Shown piece by piece: positions 6,053-12,770 of a stretch of DNA of 14,309 nucleotides (position 1 is the first letter of the stretch; each line of letters begins with the position of its first letter). The translations under genes and the position numbers were made by a program. The DNA is from Acidobacteriota bacterium (GTDB lineage Bacteria > Acidobacteriota > Terriglobia > Terriglobales > Acidobacteriaceae), in the NCBI GenBank assembly GCA_021778315.1, contig JAJYCQ010000042.1:1-14309 (forward strand). The letters are read 5' to 3'. The notes beneath the pieces are model-generated. The model saw nothing but the letters and a program-made list of their open reading frames with translations. It made no database searches and was not told the origin of the DNA.

Positions 6053-9028
6053 CTTCGGCACCAGCCTCAAGCTATGCACCGCAGCTCCATGTTCCAGCGG
6101 AAGTCTGAAGGTCGTGCCATTCAGCCAGGGCAGAAACTGGTCCATAAACCAAGGGCTCGCGGGGTTGCCAGACTCTCCGGTGGTGATGTTCGCCTGCGTG
6201 TTTTCAGCGTTCGACAGATCCGCGGTGAAGCGCTCCGACGGCCCAAAGTGCAGCCCCGTCTGCTTGATCGTCGTGCCGTCTCCCCCGTTCGGATGCAGCC
6301 CGGATCCAGTCGCCACGCCCAGCAGCGTGCTGATGGGCGAGTGGCTCCCGAAGATCGGGTGTGCAATGTCCACCGGGTGAATCGCGCCGTAGCTCCAGCT
6401 CGCAAGGTTCGCCGGCGCATGATCCAGCTTCAGTCCGCGCTCCAGTGCCGCGGCAAGAAAGTCGTCCCAGTTCGCGTAAGCGCGGGGAAGCCAGCGCGCC
6501 GGAGTGTGCTGCAGGATCAACTCCAGCGCCGTAGTCTCTTCGTTCCACGAGTAGAGTTCGGTCAAGTCAACAATCTCCTGCGGCGTAACCTTCGCTGAAT
6601 CCTTCGCCGTGTCTTTCTCAGACGGCGAGCGCTTGGAACGCGTCCCGTCGCGAGCTTGGGCACGAGCCTCGGCCCGCAGCTTCGGGATCAGCAGCATCGG
6701 CCACAGCACATGCCGCGTCGACGCAACAATCACCGCAGCCGCCGACTCCGGCTTCACGTCGCCATTCCAGTCGCGCAGCAGGTTGGCCGCCTGCTGCAGC
6801 CGCGGATCCTTCTTCGTCTTAGCCGAGTGGTCAAGAGCGTACGCCAGCCTCTGCGCCACCAGCAGATCGAACTCCGAGTGCGTGTCCGTCTGGATCGCCA
6901 GCATGTCGGCAGGCCTCAGCCCCGACCGGGCCTCAAGCAGGTGGTTGATCCGCTCAACCCGATACGCATCGACCCAGTTGTTCGCAATAAAGTAAGGATA
7001 ATCATCCGTGACAATGCGCGAGTTCGCCGTAGCGAGAATCCCCGACGCCGGGTCCAGAACCGACGGCAGCGCGTCATACGCAATATACCCAGACCAAACC
7101 TGCGTCCCGTCCAGCGCATCCACTGGCACCGTCGAAATCGGCGACCCGATCGTGTACGAAGTCGTCGGCGAGCTGGGTATCTCCTGCGCCCCACGCCCCT
7201 CCTGCGAGGCCGCCGGTCCCTGCGCCTGCACCCTGCCGCTCGTCCCCACGAACGACGCAAGCACCGCATGAGCCACCGCAACCGAGGAGGTTTGCGCGTC
7301 CCCGGATTCGTCGTCTTCGTCCTCAGCCGGCGTAGCGTCCGGAAGAATAAACGGCTGCACCGCGCGAGGTCGCTGCACCGCTGGTCCCCGGATCGGGATG
7401 CGCCCCAGCAGATGGTAGCCGATGTGGTGCGCATCGGCGTAGACCAGGTTCTGCGAGACGCTGCCAAACCCCGCGAACGCCGCCACCAGCGATGCCGCAT
7501 CCGTCGCCGCGTTGATCGAGTACATCGGCGACGTGATCGTCGACGGATCGTAGATCGTCCACTCCAGCGCCAGCGCCCGGTGCTCCGATTTATACAGCGG
7601 CGAGATGATAGGAGTCGCCATCGTCGTTGCGCCCAGCGTGTGCGTCGTCGTCAAAACGTCGAGCGTAACGTCGCGCCTCGCCCGCACCCGTATGTGCTCA
7701 ATCTGGTGGCCGACCCGCGACCACGTGTGGTCAGCATGCTCATACTCCGTGCCCGCGCCCGAGCCTCGCAGGTGCTCAACAATCACGTCCTGCACATCCG
7801 CTCCGGAGTTCGTGAATCCCCACGCAACGAACGGGTTCCGTCCCACAATCACGAACGGAACTCCAGGCAGCGTGAAGCCCGCAACACTCAGCGGTTGCGC
7901 TCCCTCCGCATGCAGAGACGCCTCGTACCAGATGTCCGGCGCCGTCAGCCCCAGGTGCATGTCATTCGACAGCAGAGGAGCTCCGCTCGCCGTGTGCGCA
8001 CCCGCCACAACCCAGTTGTTCGAGCCCGGCAGGCAGCCGTCGCAGGAGCGAGGTCGCAGCTCTGCATCGACCGCCAGCAGCTCGTGCGCCGACGCTCCTT
8101 CGCGCACACCCATCGCAGTCGCCGCCTGTGCGGGGAACAGCGAGCACTCGCCCCCAGCGCACGATGCCTGCGTCTTATCCAGAGGAATCTCCTCCACCGG
8201 AACAGCCGGCGTCGTCAGGTCCACCGGAGTTTGCGTCGGAGGATGATCGCGCCAGCTCCCCGTCGGATACAGGTCCGCAAGCAGCGATGCCGGCAGATGC
8301 GCCGCCAGCGCCTCGCGGTTAAGCTTCGTGGGAAACTCCGTCGAAAGCTGCTGCGACATCACCAGCGCAATCAGCAGCGAGTCGCGCGGCGTCCACGCCG
8401 ATGGCGTGTAGCGCAGCAGGTGAAACTCCACCGGCAGCGTATTCTGGCCGCCCCTGCTCCCGTCATGCGCTGCGATAAACGCGTTCACGCCGTTCGCATA
8501 CACCTGAAGCTGGTGGAGCTGATCCACAGGCAGCACGGCAATCGCCCGGTCAGCAGCCGAGCGAAGCTGCAGGATGCGCTGTTCCCGGTCGTGCTCAATC
8601 AGCGACGGCCCGAGAATCTCCGCCAGCTCCCCCGCTCCATGCCGCCGCAGCGCGTCCATCTGGAACAGCCGGTCCGACGCCGTAATGTAGCCCTGCGCGA
8701 ACAGCAGGTCGTCAAGATTCGACGCTCGCAGCGTCGGCACTCCCTGCGCATCGCGCGTCACCGTAACCGCAGACGACAGTCCCGGAACGCTCGCCGTGCC
8801 ATCAAGCTCCGGCAGCGACGCCCGCATCGCATGGCGCAGCGCAATCGCCAAGCTCAGCGTCACCACCGCCACCACAACCGCGACCGCCGCAGCCCCGATC
8901 GCAAGCCGCTTCACCCACCGCCGGCGAGGTTCATCATCGTACAGACTTTCGGAGGATCGGCGATGCGTAAAATCCTGCGAGGACGGCGAGCGTTCGGCTT
9001 CGGGAGAAGAAGGTGTGGGAGGAGTCAT
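6050..9028 (-). CDS. Penicillin acylase family protein (Ntn-hydrolase, peptidase S45), membrane-anchored
   Basis: An amidase precursor of 992 residues, expected to self-cleave into two chains. Residues 1-38 are charged and cytoplasmic, 39-65 form a membrane anchor or uncleaved signal, and the alpha-chain region (AQGYITASDRLFQMDALRRHGAGELAEILG) follows. The cleavage site is LPG-S336-NNWV, where Ser336 becomes the catalytic N-terminal nucleophile. Further family stretches are LPGVPFVIVGRNPFVAWGFTNSGADVQDV, ILATANSRIV, WVDAYRVERI and the C-terminal FGPSERF. Two low-complexity inserts (about 565-622 and 787-814) and an N-terminal SPSSQD are unusual; the length exceeds the usual ~800. Four cysteines (290, 295, 329, 332) precede Ser336. 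The start ATG lies 15 bases from the CPBP gene's stop, so an operon is likely. Substrate unknown: beta-lactams, N-acyl-homoserine lactones or other amides are possible. Confidence 0.92.
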   Translation of the reverse strand: MTPPTPSSPEAERSPSSQDFTHRRSSESLYDDEPRRRWVKRLAIGAAAVAVVVAVVTLSLAIALRHAMRASLPELDGTASVPGLSSAVTVTRDAQGVPTLRASNLDDLLFAQGYITASDRLFQMDALRRHGAGELAEILGPSLIEHDREQRILQLRSAADRAIAVLPVDQLHQLQVYANGVNAFIAAHDGSRGGQNTLPVEFHLLRYTPSAWTPRDSLLIALVMSQQLSTEFPTKLNREALAAHLPASLLADLYPTGSWRDHPPTQTPVDLTTPAVPVEEIPLDKTQASCAGGECSLFPAQAATAMGVREGASAHELLAVDAELRPRSCDGCLPGSNNWVVAGAHTASGAPLLSNDMHLGLTAPDIWYEASLHAEGAQPLSVAGFTLPGVPFVIVGRNPFVAWGFTNSGADVQDVIVEHLRGSGAGTEYEHADHTWSRVGHQIEHIRVRARRDVTLDVLTTTHTLGATTMATPIISPLYKSEHRALALEWTIYDPSTITSPMYSINAATDAASLVAAFAGFGSVSQNLVYADAHHIGYHLLGRIPIRGPAVQRPRAVQPFILPDATPAEDEDDESGDAQTSSVAVAHAVLASFVGTSGRVQAQGPAASQEGRGAQEIPSSPTTSYTIGSPISTVPVDALDGTQVWSGYIAYDALPSVLDPASGILATANSRIVTDDYPYFIANNWVDAYRVERINHLLEARSGLRPADMLAIQTDTHSEFDLLVAQRLAYALDHSAKTKKDPRLQQAANLLRDWNGDVKPESAAAVIVASTRHVLWPMLLIPKLRAEARAQARDGTRSKRSPSEKDTAKDSAKVTPQEIVDLTELYSWNEETTALELILQHTPARWLPRAYANWDDFLAAALERGLKLDHAPANLASWSYGAIHPVDIAHPIFGSHSPISTLLGVATGSGLHPNGGDGTTIKQTGLHFGPSERFTADLSNAENTQANITTGESGNPASPWFMDQFLPWLNGTTFRLPLEHGAAVHSLRLVPK
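6593..6631 (-). repeat. Degenerate SAQD-like repeat inside acylase gene
   Basis: On the minus strand the sequence starts CGCTCGCCGTCTGAGAAAGAC and continues into ACGGCGAAGGATTC, in the same phase as the other copies. It encodes SPSEKDTAKDSAK in an insert of the acylase. It is well diverged from the core, so its membership is uncertain. Confidence 0.35.
8971..8990 (-). repeat. SAQD repeat near the start of the acylase gene
   Basis: On the minus strand TCGCCGTCCTCGCAGGAT, two changes from the core, encodes SPSSQD at residues 14-19 of the acylase, ahead of its membrane segment. Confidence 0.65.
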
Positions 9029-9043
9029 GGGCCTGTCTTGATT

Positions 9044-10192
9044 CTAGGCGATGGGAAACTCCACCGTTGAAATCGACGGCATCTCTGGCTCGGTCACCCC
9101 TTCGGCTTCCAGTCGAGGCTGCTCGCCCGGTCTCGTCGTCAACCGAACCACAACCACCACCACCAGCAGCACAGGGATGCAGAGGATGCTGCCTTCCGGC
9201 CCGTCAACTCCGCCAGAGAGCAGTGGCTTGCCCGCGATGTGCGTCTGGAACAGCCTGCCCACAGACAGGTTGCCGCTATCGGCCACGCCATAGAGGAAGC
9301 TCTGCGCCCAGTCCCACGCCATGTGGAACCCGATCGCCCACCACAGCGACCCCGTCCGCCACAGCACATAGCTGAAGATCAGGCCGATGAGAACGACCTG
9401 CCCAATACCCAGCGCGTTCTCTCCCGCGTTACCCAGATGAACGGCTCCGAACACAAACGACATGATGACCGCAGCCATCCAGAACGCGACGGCGCGGGCG
9501 TTCGTGGGTGAAATCTTTTCGGCCAGCCCGATCACTCCGCGAGTCAGCGTGAACTGCAGATACCCGCGGAGCATGTACTCCTCGGAGAAGCCCACCGCCA
9601 GGAACGCGAGCAGCCACTTAGCCCCGTAGACGAAGATGGTCGGCCCGGTGAGCAGACGCTCGTCGAAGTAGAGCACGTGAAGTGAGCGAAGCAGCAGCAC
9701 CAGGCCCGACAGCGCGACGAATCCCCAGAACGCGCCGGGAAAGAAGTCGCTGCGGCGCGACCTGCCAATGCCGTAGACCCCGAGCCTGCGGTTCTCGGCT
9801 TTGGAGAAGAACCAGCAGACCCCCAGCATGCCAAGAAAGCTCAGCCCGTCACTCACGATGACCAGCGCCGGCTGGAACGGCACAGTGGGCTTGGGCGCAT
9901 GCACCTGGGGATGCGCTTGTGCCTGCATGCGCGCGGCCATGAACTCCTTCAGATGGCCGGTGGCTGCGACCGAGAAGAATCCGCTCAAGACGACGATGAT
10001 CGCCACAAGCACGACAAAGATCGCCATCGACCATCCCGCACGCAGGCCAAAGCGCCCAATAAATACGCCCTGCCCCGAGCCCTGCAAGGAATCCTGCGCC
10101 GACGGCAACAGTTGGATTGGGGCCGATGGCGACGCGTCCTGCGAGGATGGCGGAACCGGGGATGTCCCCGGGTCTGGCGGCATGAGATCCAT
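9044..10192 (-). CDS. CPBP-family intramembrane glutamic protease
   Basis: A membrane protein of 382 residues of the CPBP / Abi family (Rce1-like), which cleaves substrates inside the membrane. Its hallmark motifs are SEEYMLRG (E204, E205, R209), FGAVHLGN (H252) and WWAIGFHMAWDW (H290). Around them are about seven or eight hydrophobic helices (for example 56-76, 108-130, 151-170, 188-203, 234-252, 262-278, 337-350). Residues 1-50 are Pro/Ser/Gln-rich and built partly from two SAQD repeats (PPSSQDA, LLPSAQDSLQG). I chose the ATG at 10192 because an AAGGAG (10205-10210) lies 12 bases upstream; the frame is open further to 10342 but would invade the divergent gene's leader. It is followed 15 bases later by the acylase gene. 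The substrate is unknown. Some CPBP proteins work in bacteriocin immunity or prenyl-protein processing. Confidence 0.9.
   Translation of the reverse strand: MDLMPPDPGTSPVPPSSQDASPSAPIQLLPSAQDSLQGSGQGVFIGRFGLRAGWSMAIFVVLVAIIVVLSGFFSVAATGHLKEFMAARMQAQAHPQVHAPKPTVPFQPALVIVSDGLSFLGMLGVCWFFSKAENRRLGVYGIGRSRRSDFFPGAFWGFVALSGLVLLLRSLHVLYFDERLLTGPTIFVYGAKWLLAFLAVGFSEEYMLRGYLQFTLTRGVIGLAEKISPTNARAVAFWMAAVIMSFVFGAVHLGNAGENALGIGQVVLIGLIFSYVLWRTGSLWWAIGFHMAWDWAQSFLYGVADSGNLSVGRLFQTHIAGKPLLSGGVDGPEGSILCIPVLLVVVVVVRLTTRPGEQPRLEAEGVTEPEMPSISTVEFPIA
10080..10111 (-). repeat. SAQD repeat with half-unit, inside CPBP gene
   Basis: On the minus strand TTGCCGTCGGCGCAGGAT is followed by TCCTTGCAGGG, matching the core plus second half-unit seen at 1455-1487. 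It encodes LPSAQDSLQG. Confidence 0.65.
10134..10153 (-). repeat. SAQD repeat, inside CPBP gene (second copy)
   Basis: On the minus strand CCGCCATCCTCGCAGGAC encodes PPSSQD at about residues 14-19 of the CPBP protein, in the same phase as all other in-gene copies. Confidence 0.5.
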
Positions 10193-10219
10193 AGAATGCA
10201 GGTGCTCCTTGGGTGATGC

Positions 10220-10247
10220 TTGAGGCTGGGCGTTGGCTCTTGATAAT
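10220..10247 (+). promoter_or_regulatory. Candidate promoter for the DHH-family gene
   Basis: TTGAGG (10220-10225), a 16-base spacer and GATAAT (10242-10247) resemble a housekeeping promoter (4/6 and 5/6 matches). It lies in the 136-base divergent gap. The complementary TATTAT could also act as a -10 toward the CPBP gene, but no convincing -35 is seen on that side. Confidence 0.35.
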
Positions 10248-10314
10248 ACGTGAGTATGCCCGAGAATGTTCCATCGCCGGTCGGATACTCTGAAGAGGTT
10301 GCCTTCACAATCCC

Positions 10315-10319
10315 AGGAG
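10315..10319 (+). promoter_or_regulatory. Shine-Dalgarno site deciding the DHH-gene start
   Basis: AGGAG lies 9 bases before an in-frame TTG at 10329. The earlier ATG at 10266 has no comparable site, and the codons between the two are unlike the rest of the gene. Confidence 0.5.
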
Positions 10320-10328
10320 TCCACCGCA

Positions 10329-11363
10329 TTGAACTGCCGCATCTTTTATCACGACAAATGTTTCGACGGAGCCTGTTCGGCTTCCCTGTTCACCCGCTTC
10401 CATCGCGAGTGCATTGCAAAGCCCTCCGCGCACCCGTGGCAATACGACTATCAGGGGCTCGTCCATCGCGCCGGAGCCCTCTTTGACGAGGCCTGGTGGG
10501 GCGCCGGCGAGAATGCCATCGTCGACTTCAAATACTCTCCCTCCCCTCGACTCACCTGGTGGTTCGATCATCACCAGTCAGCCTTTGCGTCCGCACAGGA
10601 CGAGGCCAACTTCCGCGCCGGACAGGGCAATCCATCCTCTCCCGGGCCGCAGGCCATGCGGCATTTCTTCGATCCGCACTACACCAGCTGCACCAGTTGG
10701 ATCGCCCACATCGCCAGCACAAAGTTTGGTATGGATGTCGCTCCGCTCAAGGACCTCATCTACTGGGCCGACATCGTCGACGGAGCAAAATATCAGAGCG
10801 CCACGGCGGCCGTAGAGCTGCTCGAGCCCGCAATGCAACTCACCCTCGTCATCGAAAGCGCCCCCGACGATGAGGCTGGTTCCATCTCCCGAAAGTTCAT
10901 TCCTCTGCTCACCGAGATGCCGCTGCAGCAGGTGCTGGAGCAGCCCTTCGTCCAGCACCTGCTCGGCCCCTTGCTCGATCAGCACTGGGCCGCCCTCGAT
11001 CTGATTCGCCAGCGTTCCGTCTGCGAACAAGGCGTCATCTCCTTCGACATCACCGACCAGCCCACCGAGGGCTACAACAAATTCATCCCCTACTACCTGC
11101 ATCCCGAAGGAACCTACAACGTCGGTCTATCCAAGTCCAGTTTCCGCACGAAAGTCAGCGTAGGCACCAATCCCTGGACCAAAAAGCCCGCGACCGACCT
11201 CGCAAACATCGCTGCCATCTGCGAACGATTTGGAGGAGGAGGCCACGCCCGCGTCGGAGCCATCAGCTTTCCAGTAAATCAACCCGAGCTGGCTCGAGCC
11301 GCCGTCGCAGAGATCATCGCAGAGCTCAAAGCAGCCTCCCCCGAACCTCCCCTCAAGCCTTAA
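10329..11363 (+). CDS. DHH-family phosphoesterase-like protein
   Basis: A predicted cytoplasmic hydrolase of the DHH superfamily (relatives: RecJ, NrnA oligoribonuclease, c-di-AMP phosphodiesterases). With the TTG start the protein has 344 residues. The N-terminal HDKCFDGACSA (H8, D9, D13) matches the metal site of motif I, VDFKY (D66) motif II, and WWFDHHQSAF (D80, H81, H82) the name-giving motif. GGGGHARVGAI (His306) near the C-terminus is the DHHA1 substrate-binding signature. The start could be ATG at 10266 (21 residues longer), but AGGAG before TTG and the biased codon use favour TTG. A possible SAQD-like insert (ASAQDEA) follows the DHH motif. The natural substrate cannot be read from sequence. 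It is divergent from the CPBP gene. Confidence 0.88.
   Translation: MNCRIFYHDKCFDGACSASLFTRFHRECIAKPSAHPWQYDYQGLVHRAGALFDEAWWGAGENAIVDFKYSPSPRLTWWFDHHQSAFASAQDEANFRAGQGNPSSPGPQAMRHFFDPHYTSCTSWIAHIASTKFGMDVAPLKDLIYWADIVDGAKYQSATAAVELLEPAMQLTLVIESAPDDEAGSISRKFIPLLTEMPLQQVLEQPFVQHLLGPLLDQHWAALDLIRQRSVCEQGVISFDITDQPTEGYNKFIPYYLHPEGTYNVGLSKSSFRTKVSVGTNPWTKKPATDLANIAAICERFGGGGHARVGAISFPVNQPELARAAVAEIIAELKAASPEPPLKP
10584..10601 (+). repeat. Possible SAQD-like repeat in the DHH gene
   Basis: TTTGCGTCCGCACAGGAC matches 14 of 18 core bases, in the same phase, and encodes FASAQD. It could be coincidence. Confidence 0.3.
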
Positions 11364-11396
11364 CCCCAAACCGAAAACCCCCAGCCCCCAACCCAA

Positions 11397-11442
11397 CTCC
11401 CGCCGTCCGCGCAGGACCCAACTCTCGCCGTACGCGTAGGAC
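11397..11442 (+). repeat. Two SAQD repeats (intergenic)
   Basis: CGCCGTCCGCGCAGGAC (11401-11417) and TCGCCGTACGCGTAGGAC (11425-11442) lie in direct orientation, 25 bases apart start to start, in the 128-base gap after the DHH gene. The second has two changes from the core. Confidence 0.7.
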
Positions 11443-11453
11443 GACCATTGCTT

Positions 11454-11481
11454 TCTCTAGCCTCTATCCTCTACCCTCTAC
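11454..11481 (+). repeat. CCTCTAN heptamer array
   Basis: TCTCTAG, CCTCTAT, CCTCTAC, CCTCTAC: four 7-base units just upstream of the small gene at 11492. The array occupies the place where its ribosome-binding site should be. Confidence 0.6.
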
Positions 11482-11491
11482 GCACTGCCTT

Positions 11492-11905
11492 ATGCAACTC
11501 CGTCCCCGCCATTACGTCCTCTTTGCCGTCATCGTCGCCATCTTCGTCTTCAACACGGTCCGTCACCGTCGCGATATGCGCCCCTCGATCTCCACCGAAC
11601 CCGCACCCGTCGTCGTCACCCATCCGCGCCTCGACACGCCCGCCTGGGCCGCCTTCGACCACGCCGCCTCTCTCCGCGACGCTCCCGCCTCCGAGTTCAA
11701 CCCCGCTCTCGCCGACCTCAACCAGCTCCTCCCCCTCGACCCCAACCAAGCCGACGGCCACCTCGCCGATATCAAAGGCTGTCTCACCTGGCTCGACTTC
11801 TACCGCCAGGGCATGGCCCAAACCCACACCGACCCCCAGATGAAGGCCCGCAGCTCCCACCACCTCGACACCTGCACCCGGTACCACCTCGACACCACCG
11901 CCTGA
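11492..11905 (+). CDS. Small membrane-anchored protein of unknown function
   Basis: A protein of 137 residues that I do not recognise. Residues 8-22 (YVLFAVIVAIFVFNT) form one membrane segment, followed by basic RHRR and a soluble C-terminal part rich in Asp, His and Pro. Cys97 and Cys128 are the only cysteines, and motifs such as ADLNQLLPLDPNQADGHLADIKGCLTWLDFY suggest a helical domain. Strong C/G at third codon positions supports real coding. No Shine-Dalgarno site precedes the ATG; instead a heptamer array ends 10 bases upstream. The basic loop right after the helix makes the orientation uncertain. It may be cotranscribed with the DHH gene, but the gap is full of repeats. Confidence 0.65.
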   Translation: MQLRPRHYVLFAVIVAIFVFNTVRHRRDMRPSISTEPAPVVVTHPRLDTPAWAAFDHAASLRDAPASEFNPALADLNQLLPLDPNQADGHLADIKGCLTWLDFYRQGMAQTHTDPQMKARSSHHLDTCTRYHLDTTA

Positions 11906-11923
11906 TCCCTCCCCCTCACCCGT

Positions 11924-11951
11924 TCGACCTCACAGACACTTTTCCGATAAT
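11924..11951 (+). promoter_or_regulatory. Candidate promoter for the Gly/His-rich protein gene
   Basis: TCGACC (11924-11929), a 16-base spacer and GATAAT (11946-11951). This is the same spacing and -10 as the candidate at 10220. It would give a leader of roughly 95 bases. Confidence 0.35.
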
Positions 11952-11968
11952 CTGGTGTTTCAATCAGT

Positions 11969-12048
11969 GAAGGCCAGGCCCGAGCAGAAGCCCCCAGATT
12001 CAATGGCCTTCTGCAAGCCCTGTACCGTTCGGATCGGCCAGTTAGGAG
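11969..12048 (+). promoter_or_regulatory. Possible structured leader with competing stems
   Basis: GAAGGCCA (11969-11976) can pair with TGGCCTTC (12004-12011). GCAGAAG (11984-11990) can instead pair with the overlapping CTTCTGC (12008-12014). TGGCC (12004-12008) can also pair with GGCCA (12036-12040), next to the AGGAG Shine-Dalgarno site (12044-12048). The pairings exclude one another. Hand-spotted; may be chance. Confidence 0.25.
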
Positions 12049-12055
12049 CACCACC

Positions 12056-12613
12056 ATGCGCAGCCTCAAGTACCTCGCCCTGTTTGCCGTCGTCGGACTC
12101 ATCCTCACGTCTACCCCTTCGGCGCATGCCCAGATCTCCTTCGGAATCAACATCGGCGGAGGCGACGGCGACTACGACGAAGGCCCACCCGTCTGTCAGT
12201 ACGGCTACTACAACGTCGCTCCCTACGGCTGCGCTCCCTACGGCTACTACGGCCCCCAGTGGTTCAATAACGGAGTCTTCATCGGCGCCGGCCCCTGGTA
12301 CGGCGGCGGCTGGGGTGGCTACGACCGCGGTGGCTGGGGCGACGACGACCACCGCGGCTGGGGTGGCGATCGCGGTGGCTGGGGCGGCGACCGCGGTGGC
12401 TGGGGTGGTGACCACGGCGGCTGGGGCGGCGACCACGGTCGCGGAGGCTGGGGAGGTGGCCGCGGCAACATAGGCGGCGGCTTCCACGGCGGCGGCGGCG
12501 GCTTCCACGGCGGCGGCGGTGGCTTCCACGGCGGTGGCGGTGGCTTCCACGGCGGTGGCGGTGGCTTCCACGGCGGTGGCGGCGGCTTCCATGGCGGTGG
12601 CGGACATCGCTAA
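12056..12613 (+). CDS. Secreted glycine/histidine-rich tandem-repeat protein
   Basis: The 185-residue precursor has a clear signal peptide (basic MRSLKY, a hydrophobic core, then PSAHA|Q, cleavage after residue 25). A conserved-looking head (PPVCQYGYYNVAPYGCAPYGYYGPQWFNNGVFIGAGPWY, Cys47 and Cys59) resembles small secreted proteins I associate with Acidobacteria. The tail consists of about five GWGGDRG/H units (94-136) and six GGGFHGG units (141-182). The role is unknown; an envelope or matrix protein, possibly binding metal through its histidines, is a guess. AGGAG lies 7 bases before the ATG. It appears monocistronic, with its own candidate promoter and a strong terminator. Repeat number probably varies between strains. 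Confidence 0.85.
   Translation: MRSLKYLALFAVVGLILTSTPSAHAQISFGINIGGGDGDYDEGPPVCQYGYYNVAPYGCAPYGYYGPQWFNNGVFIGAGPWYGGGWGGYDRGGWGDDDHRGWGGDRGGWGGDRGGWGGDHGGWGGDHGRGGWGGGRGNIGGGFHGGGGGFHGGGGGFHGGGGGFHGGGGGFHGGGGGFHGGGGHR
12335..12601 (+). repeat. Two 21-base coding tandem arrays
   Basis: The first array (about 12335-12465) encodes WGGDRGG/WGGDHGG units. The second (about 12473-12601) encodes GGGFHGG six times, with neighbouring units almost identical at DNA level (GGCTTCCACGGCGGTGGCGG). Both have a 21-base period and keep frame. Confidence 0.85.
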
Positions 12614-12636
12614 GCCTCAACCCTGCACAACATCCC

Positions 12637-12669
12637 AGCGGCTGCCCTAACCGGCAGCCGCTTTCTTTT
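12637..12669 (+). terminator. Rho-independent terminator of the Gly/His-rich gene
   Basis: AGCGGCTGCC (12637-12646) and GGCAGCCGCT (12653-12662) form a perfect 10-bp stem with a CTAACC loop, followed by TTCTTTT. Confidence 0.9.
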
Positions 12670-12710
12670 CTCCCTAACACAGCCCCGCCCCATCCCCTAC
12701 GCAAAACCCG

Positions 12711-12767
12711 TCATCTCGACCGGAGCCACGCGACTCCCCGCGTGGCTCAGCGAGAAGCCCCTGTATT
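12711..12767 (+). repeat. Composite repeat module A: hairpin plus CTGTATT
   Basis: TCATCTCGACCG is followed by a perfect stem, GAGCCACGCG (12723-12732) with CGCGTGGCTC (12739-12748), 6-base loop. Then come AGCGAGAAGCCC and CTGTATT (12761-12767). The hexamer array follows directly. Confidence 0.7.
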
Positions 12768-12770
12768 CGC

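Noticed and set aside
6656..9070. Open frame of 804 codons opposite the acylase gene
   Set aside because: Arg/His/Gln-rich composition and no recognisable motif. The minus strand carries an unmistakable S45 acylase, so this is an antisense shadow of GC-rich codons.
9044..10192. CPBP protein as a phage-abortive (Abi) or bacteriocin-immunity system
   Set aside because: The family name Abi invites this, but there are no toxin, bacteriocin or phage genes nearby. The neighbour is an acylase.
10193..10342. N-terminal extension of the CPBP protein by 50 residues
   Set aside because: It would overlap the divergent gene's leader and start. An AAGGAG precedes the ATG at 10192.
11960..12607. Minus-strand frame of Ala/Thr/Val repeats opposite the Gly/His-rich gene
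   Set aside because: It mirrors the 21-base coding repeats. The plus frame has a signal peptide, Shine-Dalgarno site and terminator; this one has none.
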